Assembly (NCBI GenBank): GCA_003999685.1
Contig: CP021223.1
Coordinates: forward strand, 744,001-808,000
Reading direction: 5' to 3'
From: Taiwanofungus camphoratus
Taxonomy: Eukaryota > Basidiomycota > Agaricomycetes > Polyporales > Taiwanofungaceae
DNA: 64,000 bases
Positions 1 through 11,019 of the stretch are shown here, piece after piece. The number at the start of each line of letters is the position of its first letter. The stretch's first letter is position 1. The notes below the pieces were generated by a model, which made no database searches, was not told where the DNA came from, and worked only from the letters and a program-made list of their open reading frames with translations. The position numbers and the translations under genes were made by a program.

Positions 1-668
1 TTCGTTCAGATTTTCGGTGCACTATTATTCGATTCTCCCATTGCCGGTTATATAGCGGCCGCCTCTCATTCGACCTTCTTATCTTCATTATCTTCATTAT
101 CTTCGTCTTTGTAGTATCAAATGCCTCGCACGCACATATAACATCACGCACATATACCCACCGCTTTATGAACATGTATCTCATCATACACCGGTTACAT
201 TACTATACACTCTTTGGGCGGAGCCCAGGATTACTAGGCTGTGTGTAGCATGTGCAGACACCATGCACAAAGAAAGAGCCGAAGAACAGAGTAACCTCCC
301 CATGGCTTAAGACACCTCGCGAGATCGCTTTCCACGCGTCGGCTGCTCTCCTTTCAGCGTGCAGTATAAGAAATGGCGCCGCGGGCCCGTTGTCGCGCCT
401 GCAACGGCGGCAACACGTGCGCCTAGGGGAGCGGTGTCGGTGCCGCTGCCACGGACACCTAGGGAAAACATTCTATCGAATACTGCCCGTTCCAGTAGAT
501 CAGCTCGAGATAGCAGTAGTAACAACATTGCAGGACTGACGTGTGGCGATAAATGCCTTTGCCGTTGTCTGGCAGCTGAGGTGTGTCAGGGAAAGGGGCG
601 GACTGACACCTTCAAGCGTGCGCAGATAGCGAAAGACCATGGAGGGTTGGCACGGGCCTATGCACTAG
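1..668. other. left-edge non-coding stretch
   Basis: No recognisable gene. The open frames here are short, overlap on both strands and show no family motif. The segment lies downstream of the BTB gene and probably holds its 3' UTR. In related BTB proteins the coding region runs further than it does here, so part of this stretch could be a decayed C-terminal end. Confidence 0.4.
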
Positions 669-2228
669 TCAGATATAATGGGTAGACATGGAAGCGCCAT
701 ACTTGCCGAAGCGGAAGACAGCGTGGTAAGCCTGTCGCCACTTCTCCTCGAGCAACCGCGCACAGGTAGGTGGATCGGGACATGTTGCGCACTGAGAAAC
801 ATGGCTTAAGGCAATCTTATCAAGTCCCGAGAAAATCACCCACGCATTGATACTCTTTTGCGATCACGACTAGTCCAAGCTTCAGAACGCGTTCCAGAAA
901 CCACGTCCGCCTGCCGAGACGCGCGCCATAAACTTGTCAGCGACATATGTCATGATGAAACTGCTCCAAATTTACCTTTTCTCGAGCTTCAGTAGCGTTT
1001 CTTGGCTGAGCGTGCTCAACTCCTCCTCGCTCCAGCCACCGGGGTTGTCCAGTACGAAGCGACTAGACTCGCGATACAGCTCTTCCTCGCCAAACAGCTC
1101 AGCGATACGCATCGCCTTGAGCGGGCGCCCCGCGGCGTGTGTCAGCAAGAAAGTAAGACACTCGCGCTCGAGTGCGGGCACGTTCAGCTTGTGTGCGATG
1201 TTCATGAGTCCCTCAACATTATTCCACGTAATTGTGCAGACGAGGCTTTACAGGGGAGGTCAGAAACAAGACAGGATGCCCATATGCGAACGAAAGCTCA
1301 GCGAGGCTTACTGGGGGTATACAAACTTGAGGAAGTCGTGGAAGGTGTTCGCCTGCGATATACACGCGTCATGAGGCCTTCCTGCTATGTATAAGGAGAG
1401 AAAGGATCACCTTCTCCTCCTTCAGTATAATGATCGCGTCAGGCTTCTCGCGATTCGTGGCATGGGGCCCTCTCAGGTCTATTTCTAGCGCCTGTGGCTC
1501 CCCTGTGTCAGTTCTGGCTGATGGACCAGCCGCAGTCTGTGACACGCTGCCGCTCTCTAATTTATTGAGGCTGCTCTCTCTGGCCTTAGACTTGTCCTCT
1601 GCGCCTCCATCCGCATCGCTCTCGTCGCGCTCGAGCGGGTCTGCTTTCGCGTCACGATCGGTGTCGAGGTCCGTCTCGGTATCCATGTCAGATTCCATGG
1701 ACGCGAACGTTATCTCAGTCTTGACCTCGCGCTTCGCTCGCCCTGGTACAGACGGTGTCTGAGAGATTGTGATGACAGAGGACATGGACTGCGGTCTGCC
1801 GGTCTCCGCCCATTCACCGCTGAGGGCCGCCTGGAAGAACGATGACGCGAAGTACAGGACCTCCTTGTGCGCCCTTGATTAACCAAACTCGGGTAGAACC
1901 TGCGACTGCCCCTCGGTAGCAGGCACGGACAAAGTACTCACCAGAAAGTGGTGGTCTCCACAATGATTTTGACGGTGCCAGGGAAGCGGCTGGTCTTGGT
2001 GAACGTCTCGTCTATCTCTATAGGGTCTTCGTAGTCTCCGTCTATGCTGAGCGCCGAAACCATCTCGTCGGACTCGCACTCTTCGAGGTACCAGGGTGGC
2101 GAACCTGCCGATCTGAAAATGCCCGCAGCAGCAGCGTGTGTTTCGGTGGGCGAGCTCAAGGATGCGGATGCGTTGACTGCGTTTGCACCTCTGGAATTGC
2201 GCGCAATGAGAATGTGAGGGGGATTCAT
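669..2228 (-). CDS. BTB/POZ domain protein, Agaricomycete-type
   Basis: Six exons: 2228-1942, 1873-1411, 1352-1312, 1245-976, 910-844 and 791-669. They sum to 1251 nt (416 aa). A low-complexity N-terminus leads into a split BTB fold. Exon 2 starts with the WAHKEVLYFASSFF block, exon 3 carries FHDFLKFVYP, and exon 4 has the helical AHKLNVPALERECLTFLL part. The distal exons encode a Cys-rich tail (CCATCPDPPTC) typical of the large BTB family in mushrooms, members of which are usually assumed to act as protein-interaction or Cul3-adaptor modules. An acidic, Asp/Glu-rich insert lies between the BTB strands. The C-terminus ends soon after VFRFGK, where relatives I remember continue, so it may be shortened or contain a missed splice. 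The specific function is unknown. Confidence 0.8.
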
Positions 2229-2697
2229 GGCGAATCACAGATAAAAAGCCTCTGTGGGTCGTCACTGAGACCGGTAGTAGTAGTAGATAGATAGTTGCAA
2301 TACGTCGACTTCCGCTCAAAAAGGAAATCAGCGGTGGTCCAGGCTAATAAGCTGGACATGACAGCATTCCCTCTCAAGCGAACTGTGAGACATCAGATTG
2401 TACCATGTATGCTGTATACACTGGAATATCCCAGCTGTCAATTATGGTGGATGTCAAAGAATAGTATGTACCAAAAGTTGGCAAGGGTTTAAATAGTCTA
2501 TTACGATAGGATCCGAGTTGCACGAATTAGACAAAATGAGAGCATACCGTCTAACAATCCGTTTTATGACGGTACTTGCTCTACCTTTCCCAGCTTGTGT
2601 TTCGGTCTGAGACGAGTCGATAATATCTACTACTCGGGGAATGCCGAAGATCAAGGATATTAAGAGTTCATGACTCTAGTACCCAGTTTGTTACAAG

Positions 2698-3850
2698 ATG
2701 GCACAGATACAAAACGATCAAAGGCCCTCAGTGAGGAGGAGTACCAAAAAGAAAGGTCTGTTCATTTCATGTATTTCCAGCGTTGCCGGCTCACTCGAGA
2801 TATTGCAGGGCCGTCGCCCCTCGTGAAATACTACCTCCTCGCGTATAACGTCTTTTCCGCGCTCGGATGGTCGTATGTTCTCCTGCTCACCCTCATGCAT
2901 CTCTCGGGGCTGTCTCCTATGCCCCCTTCTGCTACGCACTCCTCCGTATCATCACTCTCGTCCTATATTCCTGCATCCCTCGCGCGGTTCCTCCCGTCGT
3001 CCACCCTCCAATTCCGTCATGCCTCCCACTCGCCCATGGTCAGAAAGCTGGAGAAAATCCTGCCAAGTGAACTGCTTCCGCTGCTCCATCGTGCGTGTAC
3101 GACATACGCCGCGGTCGGCTCGCAGACCGCGTTCGTGCAGAGCTTCGCTGCGCTAGAGGTCCTGCATTGTCTACTCGGCTTCGTACGCAGCCCCATCGGG
3201 ACGACGGGTGCACAGGTTGCAAGCAGGCTGTACCTGGTGTGGGGAATCACGGCGCTGTTCCCCAACGTAAGTCCATCGACTCTTGACGAGACCGATTGTC
3301 CGAAGGCGTCCTGTCTGACCGCACTCCTGTCTGCCTTCACAGACACGCGCGCATCCGCTCTATGCAAGCATGGTCCTCTCCTGGTCCATCACCGAGGTGA
3401 TTCGGTACACGTTCTACGCGTTCTCGCTCCTCGGACGTGAACCATACCCTCTACTCTATCTGCGCTACACCCTCTTCTACGTCCTGTATCCCACCGGCGC
3501 AGGGTCAGAGGCTGGCCTCATTTACGCGTCACTCCCTGCGGCGCCGCCTGCGATCCCGCTGTTGAGCAACTGGTACGGCTGGAAGCAGCTGCTCCCTCTC
3601 GCGTGGCCGTTCAGCACGCCGAGGTGGGCAGAGGTGCTGCACGACGATTTCCGCGTCGGGATGTTCCTCATTTGGTGGCCAGGTGCGTGCTTGTTGCTAT
3701 TTGGCGCTCAACCTGGGGCGATCCCAGGGTATTGATCGCTTCTTGCTCGCAGGTTTGTATGTGATGTACACCTACATGATGAAGCAGCGCCGGAAGGTCC
3801 TCGGTGCCGGGCCTGGGCGGACGATTGGCACAAAACCGAAGTCCCTTTGA
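2698..3850 (+). CDS. PHS1: very-long-chain (3R)-3-hydroxyacyl-CoA dehydratase
   Basis: Third enzyme of the ER fatty-acid elongation cycle. It dehydrates 3-hydroxyacyl-CoA to trans-2-enoyl-CoA for very-long-chain fatty acids and sphingolipids. Exons 2698-2730, 2781-3266, 3343-3682 and 3753-3850 sum to 957 nt (318 aa). The protein is a multi-span membrane protein. The family hallmarks HPLYASMVLSWSITEVIRY and YPTGAGSE are present. By homology to yeast Phs1, Tyr222 and Glu229 of the latter motif are the catalytic pair. The C-terminus is basic (KQRRK). The start is uncertain: ATG 2698 with a 50 bp first intron joins cleanly to GPSPLVKYY, while ATG 2670 opens an unspliced frame into the same exon. 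The central loop around residues 70-110 is Ser/Pro rich. Confidence 0.9.
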
Positions 3851-4060
3851 TCTGACATGGTACTCATTCAGCTATCATTGCTATTGCTTTCATTTCTAGG
3901 GTCTGCGGGTACTTCTGTATGTACGTGGCTATCTCAGCCTTCAAGCAAGTACTGCTCGATTAACTACCGGATACAGATGACATGCGTACGGAATAACATC
4001 ATGTACTTGGCAGAGTAGATCATTAATGTGCACAGATGCTAACCAGGCTTGCGGAGCTCC

Positions 4061-6088
4061 CTAGGGTGAGCCCTGATTGTTGACGCTAGGAGCGAAACCC
4101 ACGCGATTACCGGCGTAGTCATACACCGAGTACCCTGGTGACGAATGAGTGGTCGTCGATGCGCTCAAGCAGGAACGAATACCCACATGACTTCAGAAAC
4201 TCATCCCCTGTATCCCAACAGATTATCTATCAATAACTAGATTCTAGGCTCAGCGCGACACTTACCAATGATCGCAAGGTTGGCTGAGAAGCCATCGCCT
4301 AGCGCTAAGATACCTCCAACACAGTCCCTTGTAGATCGAACCCGCGCCGGTCGCCGTTCAGATGCGAACCGTGAACTATGAACGGACACTCACTCGGAAT
4401 CTGTTGCCGTACGACCCAAGTTGAAATCGTTCATACTGACCGAGTAATCATGGCCACCGAAGGAGAACGCGACTGAGAGCGGTGCTGAGCACGGGAATGT
4501 GTAAAAGCCTAGGTACACAAGTCAGCGTGTCACTCTTCTGTCAAGCAGAAGCCAGAGTCACCTTCCCCATACTGTACTGCCGCTTGTGACCCAGGGATCT
4601 TGATGTAAGCGGGCGAGTGGATCAAGCTCAAAGAAGAAAGAGTGGCATGGAGCTTACCTGAGCGTAGAACTGCGCTGCCACTGCGTCTGGAACGTAGATC
4701 AGCGTTGTTCCTGTATCAACCGCCTAAAGAATCCACAAGCATCAGAGGGCGAGACAGCGCAGAAAGAAGATAGCAGACACTTACGGCAGTGAGGTTGGCA
4801 GATATAGGATTGGCCGGGTCGGAAGAGAGACCATCCATCAAAATGGCCCAGTATGTCTGTGAGCTCTCTCTGTTAGTTAGTCCTCACAAAATTTAGACAG
4901 AATGACTGACTCGGGACACGACTGCATTCCAGCTTATGGGACCCACAGCTTTCGTTGTATCAAAGCAGCCAAAACATATCTGGGCATCTTCTTCATCTTA
5001 TGTTGTGTCAAATCCTTGCCTCCTACGCACCTCAGAGCCCGTCTCCTGACCCCGCGCTAAGTGCACCGAGAAGGCACCTGCAGCCAGCTGCTTTGATTCC
5101 ATGAGGTTCTCGAAGAACGTAGGGCGCTTTGACTGTGCGATGCTCCCGAACGCAAGCCCAAGGAGCCCGTCGGATGGCTCATCGTAAAAATCGTTCGACT
5201 CGCTGCTGACGGCACAGAATGCCTGTTCCGGCACGACAAGGTTGCCCACCTGGACAGCGTCCTGTGCGAGTGTGCCTGTGACTTTACCTGCACCCTGTGT
5301 GATGTGCACGAGTTGTAAGCTTCAGTTAGCTGCAGCCTTTTCCTCACAAAACAGGGCTACGGACATATATAACGGAGAACCTGTGCCCCAAGCTTTTAAA
5401 TGCCGAGCTCCCTGATGCGTGATATTGTTGACTGCTGCATGCACGACAGTTTACGGGCACCCAGAGGTCAGCTGAGCCAGTGTCGATATCGACAGTCATC
5501 ACTTGTTTTTGAGTGCCGAATTGGAGAGCCCCGTAATAGAGGATGTCCAGGGTGCCGGAGATGTAATCAGTGAGGGGTAGCTGAGCCGTCCCGGGTACGC
5601 TGATAATTCCAGCTGCATCGTCTTGCATGGCTGTATCAGGGGAAATAGGAGTGTCATCGTCGTCAGGATCTGGCACCGGTGAAGTCGCGTTGACGGCTGT
5701 GAAGACTGGCTGCGTGAAGGGTGTATAGCCAATTTCAGGATGCGTGTCCTGATTAAGGCCAATTCCAGCCAGAAACTGTGCAGCCCCCGCGTATTTTGCT
5801 GTGACACCTTTCAGCTCATTTGTCTGTTCTCGGTATTACGAGGCGTAATATCAGGTAAGTTCGGATTAGACCCGCGAGGATGAAGAGACATACCGCATAC
5901 GTGGGGTCGAAGATGCGAATGCTGCCGATGTTTTGAACGGGCGCAAATTGCCCGCTGGACCGTCTTATCTTTGCTGTAAACGATTTTGTACCATGACTCG
6001 GAGGCAGCGGACCAGCATTCTCTAAAGGGCACGACGAAGAGCAAACGACGAAGAACAGAAGAGGAAGATGTGCAAGGCGAAATTTCAT
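4061..6088 (-). CDS. secreted pepsin-like aspartic protease (A1 family)
   Basis: Eleven exons: 6088-5894, 5823-5365, 5294-5031, 4979-4911, 4856-4785, 4723-4658, 4598-4562, 4508-4394, 4327-4266, 4207-4187 and 4134-4061. They sum to exactly 1434 nt (477 aa). A signal peptide (MKFRLAHLPLLFFVVCSSSC) is followed by an acidic propeptide. Both active-site motifs are present: DTGSADLWVP (Asp179) and AVDTGTTLIY (Asp356). The family C-terminal block reads IGDEFLKSWYSVYDY then RVGFAP. The enzyme should be an extracellular acid endopeptidase. Two donors are weak (GTCCGT after residue 218, GTCAGT after exon 4) but the joined protein is collinear with the family. The gene has one 21-nt exon. An upstream in-frame Met at 6112 is possible but gives a poorer signal peptide. 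Confidence 0.9.
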
Positions 6089-7087
6089 GGCAGTAAAGGA
6101 AAACAAATGCACCGGGCACTCGGAACTGGGAATATATAGTGGGCCAGATATTCCTGAAGCATTCTGACGGCTTGTTTCGAACGCTTATGGCCTTGGGCTG
6201 GAGGCTGACCGTAGTGCACAGATGTAGATGGGAAATACATGATCGTGCTCATGGGCGCCTATCTTATCTCTTGTTTGATACCGTCCGACCAGTTCGCTCC
6301 CCTCATGGGCGCTCAGCGCTGAGCTTCCTGAGTGAATTCTGAACAACGCCTTCACATTGGTCCATTGTCTCATGTAACCTCTTTTGAGTATTGTTGTTGA
6401 GGGTCAGAGCAAGCAGCTGTGCCAGCAGACAACCATCATCGTCAATGAGAAGCGATTCCCACAGCTTGGTTGACCGGGTTAGCATTCATTATTTTCAGCA
6501 TTGAACGTGGTGCACCCATGACAGTTGCAACTAAAAGAGGGCGATATACTATGATGATAAAACGAATTGGCATGTCGATCGGTTGGTGTTTGGCCAGTCG
6601 TGTCTGATGCAGCCGATGCTCATGCAGAGTAAGCCTCAATTTTCTGTTTATTCCTACCATTCGTTTATACACGTAGTTTCTGCTGCAGGATGTGGCAATC
6701 GATAATAATGCGCGGGCTGTGCCACTCTCCCTGCCCTGGCTCTTTGTTCACTTGGGTTATCTCTTCCGTATGGCCGGCTCTGCTTCGTACGCCTTAGCGC
6801 ACAATGCCAGTGCATACGCTCAGTCGTAAAACATCAGAATCGGCATTCGATTGTGCTCAAACTTTACGTCCTCTCTGTGTGTACCTCTTCTGAGCTTCTC
6901 AGGTGTCTCAGGAAACGTTTGAGACTTATTCTGGATGATATCAGACGAGGATGACAAAGACGACACGATAACGACTTGATATTTGTATAGCAATAGAGTC
7001 TGTTCTCCGACTTCTCTGCCGGACTAACTTATATGAATGGCAGTATCTTTGTCATGTTAATCAAGTTATCCTTTAACTCCCACAACC
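6089..7087. other. intergenic region, no gene recognised
   Basis: About 1 kb between the divergently transcribed aspartic protease and the SDR segment. Open frames are short and on both strands, without motifs. It presumably carries the promoter of the protease. I see no repeat or RNA gene. Confidence 0.4.
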
Positions 7088-7116
7088 CTGATTCGTCGGC
7101 GGAGCTAGCAGAGGCA
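7088..7116 (+). pseudogene. relic of an SDR first exon
   Basis: These 29 bases match the start of the neighbouring SDR gene (7411-7439) at 26 of 29 positions. All three differences are G/A transitions, and an exact 18-base core encodes the GASRG dinucleotide-binding turn. The Trp codon of the functional gene reads TGA here, and the similarity fades right after the match, so it cannot be functional. It is best read as the remains of a small local duplication. Confidence 0.5.
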
Positions 7117-7402
7117 CTCATCCCACGACTGCCCAGGAGCTTGCAAGAAGTTTCCTGTTTTGAAAACTTACGGGACCGCTGCATTACATCTAAGTGGTTG
7201 TCCTTTCCCTAACCATTTATTACTTCGCTTCACGTGCGTGGAGCCAGTGCGAGATACGCACTCAAACCTACAACTATTTCAGGTGCAAGGAAACGGCATG
7301 GATGGCAGCACGATAATGACGACACCCTGGCACCAACTGATGTGTATAAATGTGCAGCACTCCTTCTCATGCGTGTGGAATTCTCTCTGAATGATATTTG
7401 CC

Positions 7403-8412
7403 ATGCCGTCCTGGTTCATCAGCGGAGCTAGCAGAGGCATCGGTCTCGGAATCGTTGAAGAACTGGTCTGCACCAGTTGGTCTTGCGGATCTATGGGACT
7501 GTTTCCTCACGCCGGTTTCATTCGCAGCTCAAAGACCCACGCAATTATGTGATAGCCGCCACACGTAATCCAGGCGGTTCCACGGGTCTACAGAACCTAG
7601 CCGCTCAAGTTTCTGCAGACCGTCTCGCTTTGGTGACTCTCGATCTCGCAGAATCCTCAAGTATACGAAGGGCGGTAGAGGAGGCTTCCAGATTGCTTCC
7701 TCATGGGCTTGATTACCTCGTCAATAATGCCGCTGTCATTCTCCAGAGCTCGGCCGTTCGAACATTCGAGGAAATGTACGTGTGTCCCTTCTTGATAATC
7801 CACCCATCATGCCTCATGGGTTCTCACAGAGATCTGGAATTGTTTGAGAAAGAGCTCCGCATCAATACGATTGCTCCTCTTGAGCTTGCCCGCTTCTTAC
7901 TTCCTCTTGTCCGTGCAAGCAAAGAGAAGAAGGTGATCTTCATAACGTCCGATGGTGGATCCATACAGTTAGCACCGCAATGGCCCACTCTAATAGTCAC
8001 ATACTCTGTAACGAAGGCAGGTCTCAACATGTGCGTGTTACACACAGCTTTCGAGAACAACTTCTCTTTAATCTGGCCATCCACGTGGATTGTTCGGCTG
8101 ACGTGTATGCTTAGGTTAGCCCGGAAATGGGGGGCGCACCTCAAGCCTGAGGGTATCACCGTAGTCCTCTTACATCCAGGTCAGTGAACCTGCCTATCAT
8201 CGTTGATAGATTTTCTCATCGTTATGACTCTAGGCTACGTCGCTACCGAGATGGCGAGTATGGTGGACGAATATATGGCCAAACATGCACCAGGATTGCA
8301 GAAAAGCACAGTTTCGGAATCGGCAATAAGCTGTATCAAAGTAATAACCGAAGCACAGCTCGAGGAAGCGACTCCTTATTTCAATTATGATGGTACCGAG
8401 CTGCCGTGGTGA
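7403..8412 (+). CDS. short-chain dehydrogenase/reductase (copy 1)
   Basis: Exons 7403-7465, 7528-7775, 7830-8030, 8115-8179 and 8234-8412 sum to 756 nt (251 aa), the usual length of classical SDRs. It should be an NAD(P)(H)-dependent oxidoreductase of unknown substrate. The Rossmann cofactor motif SGASRGIG lies at residues 7-14, NNAA near residue 91, and the catalytic YSVTK has Tyr162 and Lys166. The Ser of the triad probably lies in FITSDGG. The post-catalytic HPGYVATEM motif is intact. No signal peptide is seen, so a cytosolic enzyme is likely. The C-terminus FNYDGTELPW matches the inverted paralogue at 13617-14636. Fungal relatives of this type are often annotated as C-factor-like or carbonyl reductases. 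Confidence 0.88.
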
Positions 8413-8941
8413 AGGATGCCTTCCAGTGGTCAGCTCTTCGCTAAGGGTCGTAAAACTACATCATGTATACATTGATTTTGTTCGGTTGTCTTTTGGCACC
8501 GTCACAGGCCACAATTGGCATTATGAAATGTACATTACGATTGTTGTCTTGCAGGCTTTTGAGATCAACGCAACGATTTTCTCTGTCCCTGCGCCTCTGA
8601 GGGACACAAGTACCGAGAGCTTCCCGACACAAGGCAATGACGGTCAATAATAATTGTTCCTACGATACTAGAATAAGTTACGTCTTAACCACAACATTGT
8701 CAAGAATGAAGGAATAAGAAGGAAGCTGGAAATCGAGACACAAGAGGGATGACCAACGCGGCGTACAATACTGTGTATATGCCGGGTGTACAAGACCCTA
8801 CACTTGCAACGAGGGCGGAGATCCGGGCCAGATGAGGGCCGTAGAAACTAGAAGTACAGTACTGTATAACAAGACAGGTATTGCTACACGGCGCTAAGTA
8901 GTACAATCTATCATACTAGTAAACAGAACCGCAGCGGTGCT

Positions 8942-10369
8942 CTAGTAAAGGGCAGTGTAGATGCGGAGCGAATTGATCTCCCAGTATGCGTTAGCGAATG
9001 CCTGGGGGTTATTATCGACGACTGCATAGCGAGGGGAAAAATACAGCCTGTTAATGCGCGCCATACTGCATGAAAAGCAAGGAGCTCACGATCGGTACAG
9101 GACCCGCTGCACCCGGTGGACGTATAGTCGTTGCCCGCCCAATCGCCCTGCGAATGCCCCCGCGTCAGTCTCACTAGCACCCCACAACGGTCGTCGCGCC
9201 GTGACTCACACAGAACGTCAGGTCGAACACAAAGTTGTGCGCATTAAAATGGCTCTCGTAGTCGCAGTCGGGGCCCATCGGGAACGCCGCGACGGGCTCG
9301 CCCCACCACGGCTCGGGGGTGATCGTGGGGGGGCCGAACAGGCCCGTGGTGCTGGGGTACGCGACGACGGAGGGCACGTTCGGGTCGTTGCGCGCCCAGA
9401 ACCACATGCGCACGCCGTCCTGCTGCGAGCGCGCCATGACGAACCAGCCGCCGCCTGCCGCGTTGAACGGCGCGCCGAACGAGCCGGGTGCGAACGTCAC
9501 GCCGCAGCCTTGGTTGTAGTTGTTGTTCGCGTCGCAGTCCGTGGACGAGACGGACCTAGGGCGGAGTCAGCGTGCGGGAGGGAAGAACGAGAGCGAACAC
9601 ACCCTGATTGAAACCGTTGCCCAGGCATAGTGCAGTTGGGAGAAGTATGCAAGGAACCAAGGTTCTGTGTGCCCATGTTGACTCCTGCATGAAACGAGAG
9701 CGTCAGCTAGATTCACAAGGGACAAGGTGCCAGACCCATTCAGAGAAAATGAGAATATTAAATGTTGTTGTGTAGTTGCTGCCATTCATGATGTCTGGAA
9801 AGACTCAGATCACGTCGCCGTCGAATCTGAGGCAAGGCAAGAAACGACCTCATATCCAATACACACTACTGTGGGACACTCACCTTCCACTATATCTATC
9901 TCCCCGCCTTCCGGCCAGGGGCCCTGCTGACTGAGAGACCAGAACGCAGGCCAGGTGCTGCAGCCCTCGGGCATGTGTTGGAGGTCTAGAACCGTGACTG
10001 AATCCGCATACGCCTTGTTAGAGGTTATGCGGACGCTGTTCCTACCGCGCGCACCAGGTGCAACGACGTTGATGTCGTCTGCACGCATGATGAACTTGTT
10101 GGGCGTCGCTGACATGGCGCGTGCTCAGGACGCGTGATCTGACAAAGATTGTTGACGAAACGCGTACCATAGGAAAGATTGGTGTTCATGGCAGTGGCCT
10201 GATCCACATAGTTGACTCGGCCGTGGGTGGGGTCGTCCATCGTCTGCCAGGTCCAACTGCTGAAGAACTGTTGTCCGATGTACGTATCGGCCAGCGCAAA
10301 CTGGGTGGTGGCGCTAGCGGCAGGTATGAGGATGGAGGCAAGAGAGAGGATAGCATAACCAGTACGCAT
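8942..10369 (-). CDS. glycoside hydrolase family 16 endo-beta-1,3(4)-glucanase-like protein
   Basis: Exons 10369-10168, 10108-9884, 9684-9603, 9555-9210, 9147-9090 and 9021-8942 sum to 993 nt (330 aa). A signal peptide of about 20 residues (ending AASA) precedes the beta-jelly-roll domain. The catalytic motif GEIDIVEG gives Glu137 as nucleophile and Glu142 as acid/base. Surrounding blocks (WPAFWS, SLHTSPNC, GWFVMARS, MWFWARND) are typical of basidiomycete laminarinase-type GH16. The enzyme is secreted and should cut beta-1,3/1,6-glucan, either in wall remodelling or in nutrition. It ends YWEINSLRIYTALY. The third to fifth exons are very GC rich compared with neighbours. A decayed paralogue with the same intron positions lies directly upstream. 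Confidence 0.92.
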
Positions 10370-11019
10370 GATGGTGGGAGTCGCTGAGAGGTTGGTAAGG
10401 AGTGACTGTTGCGTTTAAATGCAGACGGACGTAGAGGAGAACGGCGAGCACGGAGAAACAGGAGCAGAGGACAGCCACTGGGGCGAGCAGCGGAGGAGGA
10501 GAGGCGCTAGGGGCTGTCGACGTCTGTGCGGCTGGCATGTTGGCTTTTCGACGAGGAGGTCGTATTCCAGACTCGATCATCATACAAACCGATCAGTACA
10601 ATGTAACGTCGTAAATTACACTTCAACCGAACAAGCACGCCAGCAATGGAAGCTTCCCTTTCCAATAGTTCTGGCCGAGTCTAGCTCTGAATGGCGAACG
10701 CAGTACCTGCAGACACAGACGAGCAGAAAGGAAGAACTCGAGCTGCAACTCGTGATGGCAGCCTCGAGTCGACACGAGTAAGGTTAGATAAGATAAGATC
10801 GAGTCCTTTTGCGCTCATGTCGAAGTCACCTCAGCAATGCATCGGCAACGAGACAACTTGCAGTGAATAAATATTGTCGTTACGAGTCATTACTCGACAG
10901 AGCGATACGAGATAGGAGACAATTGGGGCATGGGAAGTAGAAATACATTGATACAAGTCAAGAAGACTGCCTGAGATAACATGTGCCATGCCGGTAAACG
11001 TGACTGGACGATTTAGGAA

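Noticed and set aside
9054-9611. 185-codon plus-strand open frame with Arg/Ala-rich product
   Set aside because: It is antisense to the GC-rich catalytic exon of GH16, and its composition is that of a shadow frame.
10314-10583. Minus-strand frame with a hydrophobic segment just upstream of the GH16 start
   Set aside because: It overlaps the GH16 5' region in another frame, has no family match, and the signal peptide and exon chain of GH16 start cleanly at 10369. Better explained as 5' UTR/promoter.
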